Under the pieces are notes generated by a model. The model saw only the letters and a program-made list of their open reading frames with translations, had not been told where the DNA came from and ran no database searches. From positions 1,576,001 through 1,640,000 of the forward strand of contig NZ_CP012369.1 in NCBI RefSeq assembly GCF_001267405.1: a stretch of DNA of 64,000 nt. Direction: 5' to 3'. Origin of the DNA: Moorella thermoacetica (lineage in GTDB: Bacteria; Bacillota; DSM-521; Neomoorellales; Neomoorellaceae). Made by a program: the position numbers and the translations under genes. Shown piece after piece: positions 26,244 to 35,605 of the stretch (position 1 is its first letter; each line of letters starts with the position of its first letter).

Positions 26244-27555
26244 CTTCTTTCACCTCCAGGTCTTTGACGCGCACCTTGCCGGTCATAAGCAGGTGAAGCA
26301 TGGTTTGGAAGAGGGATTGGAGGGTGGATTTGCGATATTCCTCGGCTTCGATTTTTTTATCCACTGTAATAAGAAAGCGGGCAATTTGGCGTTGCTCAGA
26401 AAGGGGTGGGATAGGAATTAAGTAATTCTGGATTACTGATTTAGAAATTCTCTGTCTTCCTGTTGTGCCTTCCATTTTACCCGCTATATCTTGCCTGACT
26501 TGTGGTATCAAAAGATAGTAAAACAAATATAGGATTTCTAAGAAATCCTTTCTTGCCTTAATTGGATAGACTTCCGTTGTAGCAAATGCAAAAGGCTTTG
26601 GAATTTGTGAAATAATACCTTGCTTATAGTTTTCAAATGATGGCGTAATCTTGGCTAGTAAAAGATCGCCTTGTTCACAATAAACGCCACTACTAATCTC
26701 GGAACTAGGCTTAATGATATACTTTTGGATATTGACTCTTCCAATAGGTATTAGCTCCATTGGAATAAAAGGAATGTTACCGGAATAATTAAGGCCTCGG
26801 GGCTTTTTTGTGAAGTCAGCTACTTCTCTTAACCTGACTACTTCCCAATGCTCCGGCACCATTCCGATTTCAGTTTCCTTCAAGGGTACGCGGTCGATCT
26901 GGTCAACAGGTACCGGGCCATAGGTGAAGAGGTGGCGCATGAGCGACTTTTTCAGTTCCCGGGTGGCGGCGATAACCTTATCTTGAAGTTGGATAGCCCT
27001 TTGGATAGTTGAAAGTACATAGGCAATCTTGCGCTGCTCATGCAGTGGAGGAAGAGGTGCGTCTATGTTCTTGAAATCCGTTTTGCGGATGGCCCGCCTA
27101 CGGTTTACGGCCCCAGAGGCATAACGACTGTAGGCTTTTATCGCAGAGGGTGTTCTCAGCCAAAAGTCAAAGAAATATGCATCAGCTACCTTCTTATTTA
27201 CCGATAGTACTGGGTATACTGGGCTGACAAGACCAGCTTCTAACCTATTGAGAATATGAATAGCTCCTTCCCAAATCACATAAGGGTTGTAGACTAACTC
27301 TTTCTTGTAGACCACCTTGTAGTTACTCAAATCGTCTGTTGCAATTCGCTTTTTAAAACGTTCTGTTTGCGGGATTATGCCATTGTTTTTTGTTAAAGAC
27401 AAGACTGGAAGGCTGGCAGCGTTTTTCACATTATTAACACGTCTGTCTACCTCTTCAAAAACTTTCCCCAGCCTCACCACTTCCCAATCCTCCGGCAGCA
27501 CCCCAATCTCCGTCTCCTTATATCCTTCCTTCACCTCATTAACTTCCTTACCCAT
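26227..27555 (-). CDS. hsdS: Type I restriction specificity subunit S
   Basis: A 442-aa DNA-recognition subunit with two target recognition domains, each headed by a near-copy of one motif: YKETEIGVLPEDWEVVRLGK near residue 10 and LKETEIGMVPEHWEVVRLRE near 227. Conserved coiled-coil spacers begin LPPLHEQRKIA and IPPLSEQRQIA. The two halves recognise the two parts of a bipartite site. It overlaps hsdM by eight bases. The DNA target cannot be read from the sequence. Confidence 0.93.
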   Translation of the reverse strand: MGKEVNEVKEGYKETEIGVLPEDWEVVRLGKVFEEVDRRVNNVKNAASLPVLSLTKNNGIIPQTERFKKRIATDDLSNYKVVYKKELVYNPYVIWEGAIHILNRLEAGLVSPVYPVLSVNKKVADAYFFDFWLRTPSAIKAYSRYASGAVNRRRAIRKTDFKNIDAPLPPLHEQRKIAYVLSTIQRAIQLQDKVIAATRELKKSLMRHLFTYGPVPVDQIDRVPLKETEIGMVPEHWEVVRLREVADFTKKPRGLNYSGNIPFIPMELIPIGRVNIQKYIIKPSSEISSGVYCEQGDLLLAKITPSFENYKQGIISQIPKPFAFATTEVYPIKARKDFLEILYLFYYLLIPQVRQDIAGKMEGTTGRQRISKSVIQNYLIPIPPLSEQRQIARFLITVDKKIEAEEYRKSTLQSLFQTMLHLLMTGKVRVKDLEVKEDALRQ

Positions 27556-29098
27556 TCAGCCAGCCTCCGAAACCCAACTTACCCAGGATATCATTCAGTT
27601 CCTTATCTACGGCTTGCCGTTCTTCCTCGACCTCGGCCAGCTCGACCAATATTTCCTCTATGGGCCGGTATTCTTCTTTGCCATTAATAGATACATAGCG
27701 AGAAGGGCTAAGATTGTAGTCATTGCGGGCTGCTTCTTCTACTGGAATTATTTTGCTTAATCCCTCTTCTTCCCGCCATTCCCGGTAGATGCTATAGACC
27801 TGCTTTATATGCTCATCTTCCATGTAATTCTTGGGGCGCCCTTTGGTGAACAGTTTAGAGGCGTTGATTAATAAAATCTCCGCTGGATGCTTTTTGGCCT
27901 TATTTATGACCATGATTATACCCGGGGCGGTAGTATTATAGAACATATTTTCCGGCAACAAGATAACGCACTCTACCAGGTCGTTTTCAACAAAGACTTT
28001 ACGAATGTCCCTCTCCCGGTTGGAGCCCTGGTTACCGCTGCCCCGGGAGACTGAACCGGTATCCAGGACCACGGCCATTTTGCCCCCTTCTTTCAGGGAG
28101 GCAAACATATGCTGGATCCAGCCCCAGTCAGCGCTTGATGCCGGCGGAATGCCGCCAAACTTAAACCGATCAAAGGGGTCTTCTTCATATAGGGGAAGGG
28201 GGAATTTCTGGTTCCACATGGGATTAGCAGTGACCTTATCAAAGGTACGCAAAGAACCGTCGGGATTGGTAAAGGCCGGCCGGGCCATTGTATCGCCCAG
28301 GCGAATATCAGCCTCCAGGTCATGGATAAAGGCGTTCATTTTGGCCATAGCGAAGGTGGTATAAAGGATTTCCTGACCATAAATCTTAACCGGTGCTATT
28401 CTAGGGTCATCACCATAAGTTTCCTTAAGAGCTAATACGCTTTTGATCAACAGGCCGCCGGAACCGCAGGCCGGGTCATAGATCTCATCTCCTGGTCGGG
28501 GCTCCAGTAGATAAGCCATTAGCCAGGTAACTTCCCGGGGGGTATAGAATTCGCCGGCACTCTGGCCCTGGCCCTCGGCGAATTTGCGCAGCAGGTATTC
28601 ATAAGCCCGGCCCAGGATGTCTACTTCTACATCTTTTAACCCTAAACGATGGCGGGAAAGGACTTGAATCAGGTTATAGAGACGGTCGTTATCAATAACC
28701 GGCTGGCCGGCCATCTGGGCGTTGAAGTCAATGTTCTCAAAGATGCCGTGCAGTTTAGGATTCTCCCGGGCTACAGCCCGCACGGCACTGGTAAGGTATT
28801 CGCCTATGTTGGTAGTCTGCCGGGAAATAGCATCCCAGCGGGCCTGGGGAGGGATATAAAAACGCACCAGGGCATGGTCTTCCTCAACCTGTTTCAGGGC
28901 TTCCTCTATACTATCAAATATCTCTTCGGCCAGCCTGGCTATTTCATCTTCAAATACGTCTGACAGGCGTTTTAGGAAGATCAGGGGCAATATGTAATCC
29001 TTATACTTGGGAGCATCAACTGCACCGCGAATTACACAGGCTGCCTCCCATAGCCAGTTTTCCAGGGTGCTAAGATCCATATTGGTGTTTTCCGTCAT
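27548..29098 (-). CDS. hsdM: Type I restriction methyltransferase subunit M
   Basis: A 516-aa N6-adenine methyltransferase. An N-terminal helical domain is followed by AdoMet motif DPACGSGGLL (near 206). The catalytic motif is NPMW rather than the common NPPF/Y, a variant known in one HsdM clade. Start ATG 29098 has GGAGG upstream. It is the first gene of the seven-gene island operon. Confidence 0.93.
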   Translation of the reverse strand: MTENTNMDLSTLENWLWEAACVIRGAVDAPKYKDYILPLIFLKRLSDVFEDEIARLAEEIFDSIEEALKQVEEDHALVRFYIPPQARWDAISRQTTNIGEYLTSAVRAVARENPKLHGIFENIDFNAQMAGQPVIDNDRLYNLIQVLSRHRLGLKDVEVDILGRAYEYLLRKFAEGQGQSAGEFYTPREVTWLMAYLLEPRPGDEIYDPACGSGGLLIKSVLALKETYGDDPRIAPVKIYGQEILYTTFAMAKMNAFIHDLEADIRLGDTMARPAFTNPDGSLRTFDKVTANPMWNQKFPLPLYEEDPFDRFKFGGIPPASSADWGWIQHMFASLKEGGKMAVVLDTGSVSRGSGNQGSNRERDIRKVFVENDLVECVILLPENMFYNTTAPGIIMVINKAKKHPAEILLINASKLFTKGRPKNYMEDEHIKQVYSIYREWREEEGLSKIIPVEEAARNDYNLSPSRYVSINGKEEYRPIEEILVELAEVEEERQAVDKELNDILGKLGFGGWLNG

Positions 29099-29120
29099 GG
29101 CCTTTCCTCCGTTATTACAT

Positions 29121-29142
29121 GGGAATTATATGGTTCATTCCC
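29121..29142. promoter_or_regulatory. Inverted repeat overlapping the hsdM promoter region
   Basis: GGGAAT (29121-29126) and ATTCCC (29137-29142) are perfect arms separated by ten bases. A TATAAT lies inside on the minus strand, 22 bases before the hsdM start codon. This would suit an operator controlling the defence operon, but I see no convincing -35 box and no regulator gene in the operon. Confidence 0.45.
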
Positions 29143-29365
29143 ACTTACCTTCTTTATCAAGTTAGGCAACTGTTTTACTCGCTGTTTTTTCTTTCTTTTT
29201 TTGTCATATTGGGTGACTAATATTTTTCTTCTACTAACAAACAACGAATTTACCCATATTATTCTTTTTTTCTGCGCCAGATCCTTCTATCTCTACATTT
29301 CCTCCCCGTTTTTTCCTGCTAGGCCCCTCATGCAATGACCGCATCCTGGGGGCAGGCCATCCAAA
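29143..29365. other. AT-rich, pyrimidine-biased spacer upstream of the defence operon
   Basis: No gene is seen. The plus strand has long T-rich runs between 29170 and 29310, unlike the GC-rich flanks, and composition returns to normal by about 29330. It marks the second boundary of the island. No tRNA, direct repeat or integrase was found. Confidence 0.5.
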
Positions 29366-29366
29366 C

Positions 29367-29403
29367 AAAAACCCCGGGGTACTACCTGCGTTGTCCCCGG
29401 GGG
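29367..29403 (-). terminator. Terminator after trxA
   Basis: CCCCGGGG (29372-29379) pairs with CCCCGGGG (29395-29402), and the minus strand then runs into T residues (complement of 29367-29371). It lies 16 bases past the trxA stop. Confidence 0.8.
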
Positions 29404-29418
29404 CGATATATCTATAAG

Positions 29419-29748
29419 CTATAAATTATTCTCCAAAACCTGGGCCAGTTTTTCCTTGCTCTGATAACCGACTGTCCAGGCGATAACCTCACCGTTTTTA
29501 AACAGGATCAGGGTAGGGATGCTCATGATCCCGTAGTCGGCGGGGATCTTGGGGTACTCGTCTACGTTCAGCTTGGCCACCTTGACTTTGCCGGCGTACT
29601 CCTGCGCCAGCTCGTCCACAATGGGAGCAATCATCCGGCAGGGACCGCACCAAGCGGCCCAGAAATCAACCAGGACCGGGGTTGTTGCCGAGAGCACTTC
29701 TTCTTCAAAATTGGCGTCCGTCAGGGTTATAATATTTGACGCTGCCAT
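29419..29748 (-). CDS. trxA: Thioredoxin
   Basis: A 109-aa classical thioredoxin with WCGPC (C34, C37), the buried Asp in VLVDFWA and the cis-proline in SIPTLILF. It is a cytosolic disulfide reductase. It is 22 bases downstream of a CsoR-family repressor, so it is probably co-regulated with a metal or sulfur-stress signal. Confidence 0.95.
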   Translation of the reverse strand: MAASNIITLTDANFEEEVLSATTPVLVDFWAAWCGPCRMIAPIVDELAQEYAGKVKVAKLNVDEYPKIPADYGIMSIPTLILFKNGEVIAWTVGYQSKEKLAQVLENNL

Positions 29749-29770
29749 AGCGCTGCCTCCCCAGGATTTT

Positions 29771-30064
29771 TTAACTTATGAAGCGGTTTAGGACATCAAT
29801 GAGTTCGCTGATGATCTCTTTATCTGCCTGGTTGACGATCGCCGTCCGGACACAGCCCCGGACATGGGCTTCAAAGATCATGCTACCCACCTTTTTCAGC
29901 GCCGCCCGTACGGCCGCAATCTGGATCAGGATATCGACGCAGTACTTGTCCTCCTCGATCATGCGGTGGATACCCTTGACCTGACCCTCAATCTTCCGCA
30001 GGCGGAGCAGCAAATCCTCCCGCTGGGGCGCATAGGAGCTTTCTTCGCCGGGTCTCCTGCTCAA
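29771..30064 (-). CDS. CsoR family metal-sensing repressor
   Basis: A 97-aa all-helical DUF156 protein. The Cys-His-Cys set C42, H67 and C71 has the same spacing as the Cu(I) site of CsoR, so copper sensing is likely; sulfide-sensing CstR relatives lack the histidine. No copper exporter is adjacent. The operon it heads contains trxA, suggesting that thiol reduction is induced by copper stress. Confidence 0.85.
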   Translation of the reverse strand: MSRRPGEESSYAPQREDLLLRLRKIEGQVKGIHRMIEEDKYCVDILIQIAAVRAALKKVGSMIFEAHVRGCVRTAIVNQADKEIISELIDVLNRFIS

Positions 30065-30132
30065 TCTTTTCTACCCCCTTTCCCGGGGTTTGTACCCCTG
30101 TCCAGTATAATGGATTTTCCCGGCACAGGCAA

Positions 30133-30861
30133 CTACTTACTGTAACTGTCACCCTGCAGGAGGGCCCTCACCACCAGGTTGGCCAGGATCAGGCCGGCCA
30201 CCGCCGGAACGAAGATCATACTGCCCGGGGGTTGTCGCTCCCCCGGTGCCAGTTGCGGTTTCGTCCGGACCTCTAGGGGTGGCTCTTCCGAGTATACCAC
30301 CGTCAGGCCCCCGGCGATCCCCCGGGCCCGGAGGCCCCGCCGGACAGCCCGGGCCAGAGGACAACCCCGGGTGGCGCTGATGTCGGCTACCCGCAGCAGG
30401 GTGGGATCCAGGCGGTTACCAGCGCCCATACTGCTGACTATGGGCCGGCCGGCCGTGACGGCCGTGGCCAGGAGGTCGATCTTGGCCTTCACGCTGTCGA
30501 TGGCGTCCACCAGGAAGTCCAGGTCCGGCCGGACAAACTTTAAGCTCGTGGCCGGGCTGTAGGCTTCCTGCCGGGGGATAATGGTCGCTTCCGGGTTAAT
30601 ATCGCGGCAGCGGGCCGCCAGGACGGCGACCTTGGGTTGTCCCAGGGTGGAACCCAGGGCCGGGAGCTGGCGGTTGAGGTTGCTGGGTTTGACTACGTCC
30701 GGGTCTACCAGTTCCAGGTAACCGACCCCCGCCCGGGCCAGGCCTTCTACGGCAAAGGAGCCGACGCCGCCGGTACCGATAACCGCCACCCGCGCTGCGG
30801 CCAGGCGTTTTCGGCCTGCAGCACCGATGAGCATTTCCGTGCGGGTCCAGAAACTCTCCAC
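30133..30861 (-). CDS. tcdA: tRNA threonylcarbamoyladenosine dehydratase TcdA
   Basis: A 242-aa E1-like ATP-dependent enzyme that cyclises t6A37 to ct6A in tRNA. It has the nucleotide-binding VAVIGTGGVGSFAVEGLARAG, the DPDVVKPSNLNRQ segment and DAIDSVKAK. It matches TcdA (YrvM) better than ThiF or MoeB because it lacks the zinc CxxC pairs and sits in the YrvM position between 6S RNA and the rarA side. ThiS activation cannot be excluded since no thiF is seen in the window. Confidence 0.85.
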   Translation of the reverse strand: MESFWTRTEMLIGAAGRKRLAAARVAVIGTGGVGSFAVEGLARAGVGYLELVDPDVVKPSNLNRQLPALGSTLGQPKVAVLAARCRDINPEATIIPRQEAYSPATSLKFVRPDLDFLVDAIDSVKAKIDLLATAVTAGRPIVSSMGAGNRLDPTLLRVADISATRGCPLARAVRRGLRARGIAGGLTVVYSEEPPLEVRTKPQLAPGERQPPGSMIFVPAVAGLILANLVVRALLQGDSYSK

Positions 30862-30872
30862 AGTTGCACCTC

Positions 30873-31086
30873 AAAAAATAAAACCCCACAAATGCCGTGA
30901 ATGCCGTGGTTTTTGAACCTGCTCTCAGCAGGTGGGTACCTCCACGGACACTTTTTGCTTCCCCTGGAAACTGGGGCCTGCAAGCCATGCCCGGATGTCA
31001 GGTTCCCTAAGTTTTGGTGTTGGCTCAAAACTGCACGGCTCTTCACGAACATCGCAGGGTAAAAATCTTTTCGTTTTCCCTTGACA
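30873..31086 (-). ncRNA. ssrS: 6S RNA
   Basis: The minus-strand spacer between aspS and tcdA forms a long closing stem. CGTGAA and GCCGTG (31034-31047) pair with CACGGC and TTCACG (30896-30908), with possible ATG/CAT and ACCC/GGGT extensions. Inside are a large internal bubble and the hairpin ACCTGC-TGAGA-GCAGGT near 30918-30934, typical of 6S RNA, which mimics an open promoter and binds RNA polymerase. Bacillus 6S-1 (bsrA) lies in the same place between aspS and yrvM. The ends are estimated from the promoter and the T-run. Confidence 0.8.
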
Positions 31087-31092
31087 CCAATG

Positions 31093-31121
31093 ATATTAAC
31101 ATAAACTTAAAGTTTTTGCAA
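31093..31121 (-). promoter_or_regulatory. Promoter of 6S RNA
   Basis: Minus strand: TTGCAA (31116-31121), 17-bp spacer, TAATAT (31093-31098), placing the transcript start near 31086. Confidence 0.65.
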
Positions 31122-31158
31122 GTACCGGGCCATGCCACCTGTTACCGGATCAGGCGTT

Positions 31159-32961
31159 TCAGGCAGGATTGGTACTCTTTCGTGCCGTGCTCCGTAGGTG
31201 GAGTTCCTGGAGTTGCTCCGGGGATACGCCCGAGGGGGCCGCCGTCATCAGGCAGGTGCCGCTCTGGGTCTTGGGGAAAGGGATGCAATCGCGGATAGTA
31301 TCCCGCCGGGCCATAAGCATCAGCATCCGGTCCAGGCCAAAGGCGATGCCGCCGTGGGGCGGGGTACCGTATTCAAAGGCATCCAGCAAAAACCCGAATT
31401 TATCCCGTGCGGCCTCCGGGGTAAAGCCCAGCAGATTAAACATCTTCTCCTGGATGTCCCGGCGGTGAATCCGGATACTGCCCCCGCCCAGCTCGACGCC
31501 GTTTAAGACCAGGTCGTAGGCCAGGGCCCGGACCCGCAGGGGGTCGCTGTCCAGCAGGGGCCAGTCTTCTTCCATGGGCATGGTAAAGGGATGGTGCACG
31601 GCTACATAACGCTTCTCTTCTGCACTGTATTCCAGGAGGGGAAACTCCGTCACCCAAGTAAAGGCCAGCTGTTCCGGATCATAGAGGTGCAGGCGCCGCC
31701 CCATTTCCAGGCGCAGGGCTCCCAGGGCCGTGGCGGCCGTCGTTTCCGTATCGGCCACAAAGAGGAGGAGGTCGCCGGGCTTGCCTGCCAGGCGGGCGAC
31801 CAGGCCCTCCAGCTCGCCGGAGGTGAAGAACTTGGCAATGGGGGAACGGATGCCCTCGGGGGTGACGGCCATCCAGGCCAGCCCTTTAGCGCCGAAGACC
31901 GCCGCCTGCCTGGTCAGCTCATCCAGTTCCCGACGGGAGTACCCGGCGCAGCCCGGGGCGCAGAGACCGCGTACCACGCCCCCGCGGGCAACGGCCTCGG
32001 CAAAAACTTTAAAGCCGCAGCCGGCCACCAGGTCGGATACGTCTACTATCTCCATACCGAAACGGATATCGGGCTTGTCGGAGCCGTAACGGTCCATGGC
32101 CTCCCGGTAAGTTAGGCGTGGCAGGGGCAGGGCCAGCTCCACTCCCAGGGTCTCCCGGAAAACATAGGCCATGAGTTCCTCGACTAGTTTGAGGATATCC
32201 TCCCGCTGGACAAAGGACATCTCCATATCCAGCTGGGTAAACTCCGGCTGGCGGTCGGCCCGCAGGTCCTCATCCCGGAAGCAGCGGACGATCTGAAAGT
32301 ACCGCTCTACCCCGGCCACCATGAGGATCTGTTTGAAAAGCTGGGGGGATTGGGGCAGGGCGAAGAACTCCCCGGGTCGCAGCCGGCTGGGCACCAGGAA
32401 GTCCCGGGCCCCTTCCGGTGTGCTGCGGGTCAGCATGGGGGTTTCAATCTCCCAGAAACCGCGGGCGTCCAGGAAGTCGCGGATGGCCCTGGTAGTCCGG
32501 TAACGCAGGTAAAGGAGCCGCTGCATCTCCGGCCGGCGCAGGTCCAGGTACCGGTAACGCAGGCGTAAGGCTTCATCCACATCAATGCCGTCGTCGATAT
32601 AAAAGGGCGGCGTCTTGGCCCGGTTTAGCAGGCGAAATTCCTCGGCCACCACTTCGATTTCGCCGGTAGGCAGTTTGGGGTTGACAGTCCCCTCGGGCCG
32701 ACGGCGCACCAGGCCCCTGACGGCCACCACATACTCGTTGCGTACTTCTTCTGCCTTTTGAAAGGCCGGCCCGGACTTCGGGTCGCAAACTACCTGCACC
32801 AGGCCGGAGCGATCCCGGAGGTCAATAAAAATCAGGCCGCCGTGATCCCGGCGCCGGTGGACCCAGCCCATCAGGGTGACTTCCTTGCCGGCATCAGCCG
32901 CCGTCAACTCCCCGCAGCCGTGGCTGCGGTGGAGTCCGGCCAAACCCTCAACCACTACCAT
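31159..32961 (-). CDS. aspS: Aspartyl-tRNA synthetase
   Basis: A 600-aa class IIb synthetase. It has an N-terminal OB fold ([20 protein letters not shown]), motif 2 with [18 protein letters not shown], the bacterial GAD insertion domain, and motif 3 [15 protein letters not shown] 32961 is chosen for its GAAGGAGAGTGG site; it overlaps the hisS stop by seven bases. Whether it also charges tRNA Asn (the non-discriminating type) cannot be decided by eye. Confidence 0.96.
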   Translation of the reverse strand: MVVVEGLAGLHRSHGCGELTAADAGKEVTLMGWVHRRRDHGGLIFIDLRDRSGLVQVVCDPKSGPAFQKAEEVRNEYVVAVRGLVRRRPEGTVNPKLPTGEIEVVAEEFRLLNRAKTPPFYIDDGIDVDEALRLRYRYLDLRRPEMQRLLYLRYRTTRAIRDFLDARGFWEIETPMLTRSTPEGARDFLVPSRLRPGEFFALPQSPQLFKQILMVAGVERYFQIVRCFRDEDLRADRQPEFTQLDMEMSFVQREDILKLVEELMAYVFRETLGVELALPLPRLTYREAMDRYGSDKPDIRFGMEIVDVSDLVAGCGFKVFAEAVARGGVVRGLCAPGCAGYSRRELDELTRQAAVFGAKGLAWMAVTPEGIRSPIAKFFTSGELEGLVARLAGKPGDLLLFVADTETTAATALGALRLEMGRRLHLYDPEQLAFTWVTEFPLLEYSAEEKRYVAVHHPFTMPMEEDWPLLDSDPLRVRALAYDLVLNGVELGGGSIRIHRRDIQEKMFNLLGFTPEAARDKFGFLLDAFEYGTPPHGGIAFGLDRMLMLMARRDTIRDCIPFPKTQSGTCLMTAAPSGVSPEQLQELHLRSTARKSTNPA

Positions 32962-34226
32962 CCACTCTCCTTCATTTTCCTGCAATAATCTACTACCGCT
33001 GCCAGGGGGACCTCTTCCTGGCTGCCGGCGTCCAGGCGGCGTACTGAAACCCGGCCCCGGGCCAGCTCTTCCTCGCCCAGGATTACCGCCATCCTGGCCG
33101 GGTAGCGATTGGCATACTTCATCTGGCCCTTGAGGCTGCGTTCCAGGTAATCCTTATCGGCCCGGATGCCGGCGGCTCTAAGGCCGGCCAGTAAACGGAA
33201 GGCCGCCAGGTCCACGCCGGTGCCGGCAGTCACCACCAGGACGTCCACTCCCCCCTCCGGCGGCGGTTCCTGGCCTTGGATCTCCAGGGCCAGCAGGACC
33301 CGCTCCAGGCCTAAGCCAAAACCAATCCCCGGTACCTGCTTGCCACCCAGGGCCGCCACCAGGCCGTCGTAGCGGCCGCCGCCGCCAATGGAGCTCTGGG
33401 CGCCGATACCCTTCACCATAATTTCAAAGGCCGTCTTGGTATAGTAGTCCAGCCCCCGGACCAAATGCTCGTCCAGAATAAATTCGATACCCAGGGCTTT
33501 CAAATACTCCTGGACCCGGTGAAAGTGCCCGGCGCAATCGGGGCACAGGGAAGCGGTCACCGTGGGCGCCTCCCTGACAATCTCCTGGCAAGCCGGGCTC
33601 TTGCAGTCAAAGATCCGCAGGGGGTTGCGCTCGAAGCGGCCCTGACAGGTAGGACAGAGCTCTTCCAGGCGGGGACGCAGGTAGGCCTTGAGTTTCTCCC
33701 GGTGGGCCGGGCGGCAGGCCGGGCATCCGACACTGTTTAGATGCAGCTCCAGGTCCTTTAGCCCCAGGCGGGTATAAAAATCCATGGCCAGGGCGATGAC
33801 CTCGGCGTCCAGGGCCGGGTCCCGGGAACCAAAGGCCTCGACGCCGAATTGATGAAACTGGCGCAGCCGTCCGGCCTGGGGCCGGCCGTAGCGGAACATG
33901 GGCCCCAGGTAGAACAGCTTTACCGGCAGGCCGCGGGCCTCCAGGCTGTGTTCCACAAAGGCCCGTACCACCGGGGCCGTGCCTTCCGGCCTCAGGGTCA
34001 GGCTGCGGTCACCGCGATCAATGAAGGTGTACATCTCCTTTTCGACGATATCGCTGGTATCCCCCACGCCGCGGTTAAAAAGCTCGGTATGTTCAAAGAT
34101 GGGCGTCCGGATCTCCCGGTAGCCGTAGAGGCGGCTGACCTCCCGGGCCGTGTTCTCCAGGAGATACCAGCGGCCGACCTCTTCCGGCAGGATATCTTCC
34201 GTGCCCCGCGGGCGACTGGTTAACAT
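32955..34226 (-). CDS. hisS: Histidyl-tRNA synthetase
   Basis: A 423-aa class IIa synthetase. Motif 1 region is [10 protein letters not shown], motif 2 is [13 protein letters not shown], the histidine motifs include [14 protein letters not shown], and motif 3 is [13 protein letters not shown]. An anticodon-binding domain follows. A four-cysteine insertion in the middle (CPAC, CPTC and later pairs) looks zinc-binding. No T-box leader is visible upstream; the metallo-hydrolase gene ends only 23 bases before it. Confidence 0.96.
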   Translation of the reverse strand: MLTSRPRGTEDILPEEVGRWYLLENTAREVSRLYGYREIRTPIFEHTELFNRGVGDTSDIVEKEMYTFIDRGDRSLTLRPEGTAPVVRAFVEHSLEARGLPVKLFYLGPMFRYGRPQAGRLRQFHQFGVEAFGSRDPALDAEVIALAMDFYTRLGLKDLELHLNSVGCPACRPAHREKLKAYLRPRLEELCPTCQGRFERNPLRIFDCKSPACQEIVREAPTVTASLCPDCAGHFHRVQEYLKALGIEFILDEHLVRGLDYYTKTAFEIMVKGIGAQSSIGGGGRYDGLVAALGGKQVPGIGFGLGLERVLLALEIQGQEPPPEGGVDVLVVTAGTGVDLAAFRLLAGLRAAGIRADKDYLERSLKGQMKYANRYPARMAVILGEEELARGRVSVRRLDAGSQEEVPLAAVVDYCRKMKESGW

Positions 34227-34249
34227 GACCGTCCTCCCAAAATAATGGA

Positions 34250-34873
34250 TTAAGTGAAGAAGGGGTTATCCACCCGTTCGGCGCCGATAGTTGAGGCTGG
34301 ACCGTGACCCGGGTAAACCTCCAGGGCGTCGTCCAGGGTGAAAAGTTTTTCCTTGATGGAGCTAATGAGCTGGCTGTAGGAGCCACCGGGGAAATCGGTC
34401 CGGCCGATAGACCCGGCAAAAAGGGTGTCACCGGTAAAAACTAGCCCCTCCCCGTGGAGACAAATCCCGCCCGGGGTATGGCCGGGGGTATGGATAACCC
34501 TGAGGGTAACGGTTTTACCGATGGCTATGGTATCGTCTTCCTCCAGGAGGCGGTCGGCCGGGGGACTGGCTTCCCGGGAGCCGAGAAGGACTGACAGGTT
34601 ACGGCCAGGGTCGGTGAGGTAGTGGGCATCCGCCCGGTGGATCAGGATGGCGGCGCCGGTGGCCGCCTTGATGGCCCCATTGGCGCCGATATGATCGCCG
34701 TGGCCGTGGGTATTGATGATCTGCTTGATGTTCAGGCCGGCCTCCCGGGCCGCCGCCAGGATACGCTCGCCTTCGGCGCCGGGGTCGATGACGGCCCCTT
34801 CGCCCGTTTCCGGGCAGCCGATGAGGTAGCAATTGGCTCCCAGGGGACCCACCACCAGGGTCTTGAGGAACAT
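34250..34873 (-). CDS. Metallo-beta-lactamase-fold hydrolase (glyoxalase II-like)
   Basis: A 207-aa cytosolic enzyme with the zinc motif [12 protein letters not shown] near residue 56, the second histidine in HTPGHTPGG (near 133), the Asp in VFTGDTLF and a late YPGHGP. This is the YcbL/glyoxalase II-like subgroup, which hydrolyses thioesters; the substrate is unknown. It regularly precedes hisS in clostridia. Confidence 0.9.
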   Translation of the reverse strand: MFLKTLVVGPLGANCYLIGCPETGEGAVIDPGAEGERILAAAREAGLNIKQIINTHGHGDHIGANGAIKAATGAAILIHRADAHYLTDPGRNLSVLLGSREASPPADRLLEEDDTIAIGKTVTLRVIHTPGHTPGGICLHGEGLVFTGDTLFAGSIGRTDFPGGSYSQLISSIKEKLFTLDDALEVYPGHGPASTIGAERVDNPFFT

Positions 34874-34935
34874 AAGTCGACCTCCTCCAGTAATATGATT
34901 CTACCAAATTAGGCCATTATTGGTCCGCTTCCCTA

Positions 34936-35062
34936 GAGCTGGAGGTACAGGCGCCGGGCTCCGGGTGCTCAAGCTAGCGAACTTGGCGCTTAAGTTGCTC
35001 AAGCGGCGGGGGTGGCTTGGCTTTATCTCTTTGCACAGGCGTCAGCTCCAATGAGGGGCTCC
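34936..35062. repeat. Dispersed intergenic repeat, copy 2 (between dtd and the MBL gene)
   Basis: No gene here. The segment 34955-34995 closely matches 54107-54145 (CTCCGGG, then GGGTGCT, then CTTGGCGCT in the same order). The segment near 35042-35058 (CTCCAATGAGGGGCTC) resembles 56470-56486. Confidence 0.6.
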
Positions 35063-35073
35063 GCCGTACACTT

Positions 35074-35523
35074 TTAAAAAAGCCGCTGGCTGTCCAGGAG
35101 CATGGTTACCGGGCCATCGTTTTCCAGGGCCACCAGCATGTCGGCCTGGAATCGGCCGGTGGCCACCTTCAAGCCCCGGGCGGCCAGGGCGGCAACGAAC
35201 TGGCGGTAAAGGTTAAGGGCCTGCTCCGGCGGGGCCGCGGCGGTGAAACTGGGCCGCCGGCCCTTGCGACAGTCGCCGTAGAGGGTAAACTGGGAAACTG
35301 CCAGGACTTCCCCGCCGGTGTCCCTGACGGACAGGTTCATTTTACCATCCTCGTCGGCAAAGATCCGCAGGCCGGCGATTTTATCGGCCAGGTACTCCAC
35401 GTCGGCCGGGCCGTCCTGCTGCCCCACCCCCAGGAAGACGAGCAAACCGGGACCGATTGTCGCAATCTCTTCCCCGGCTACCGTAACCCTGGCCTTTTTG
35501 ACCCGCTGGACTACCGCCCTCAT
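35074..35523 (-). CDS. dtd: D-aminoacyl-tRNA deacylase
   Basis: A 149-aa enzyme that removes D-amino acids and glycine from mischarged tRNA. It starts [15 protein letters not shown] and carries [20 protein letters not shown] and the GxMQV-type region [18 protein letters not shown] (the Gly-cisPro motif region). It follows relA by 82 bases, the standard order in Firmicutes. Confidence 0.95.
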   Translation of the reverse strand: MRAVVQRVKKARVTVAGEEIATIGPGLLVFLGVGQQDGPADVEYLADKIAGLRIFADEDGKMNLSVRDTGGEVLAVSQFTLYGDCRKGRRPSFTAAAPPEQALNLYRQFVAALAARGLKVATGRFQADMLVALENDGPVTMLLDSQRLF

Positions 35524-35605
35524 GGGTAGCCACCTCTCCTGCAGTTTAACACAAATACACCCCGACTTCTATAGTTATTAGCATCTCACGATAATAGTAA
35601 CTCCT

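Noticed and set aside
30133-30861. Calling the E1-like gene thiF or moeB
   Set aside because: It lacks the CxxC zinc pairs, matches TcdA in length and context, and lies far from the thi operon.
34874-35073. T-box leader for hisS-aspS
   Set aside because: I looked for the conserved T-box sequence and a specifier stem upstream of the metallo-hydrolase and hisS genes and found neither; the space holds the dispersed repeat.
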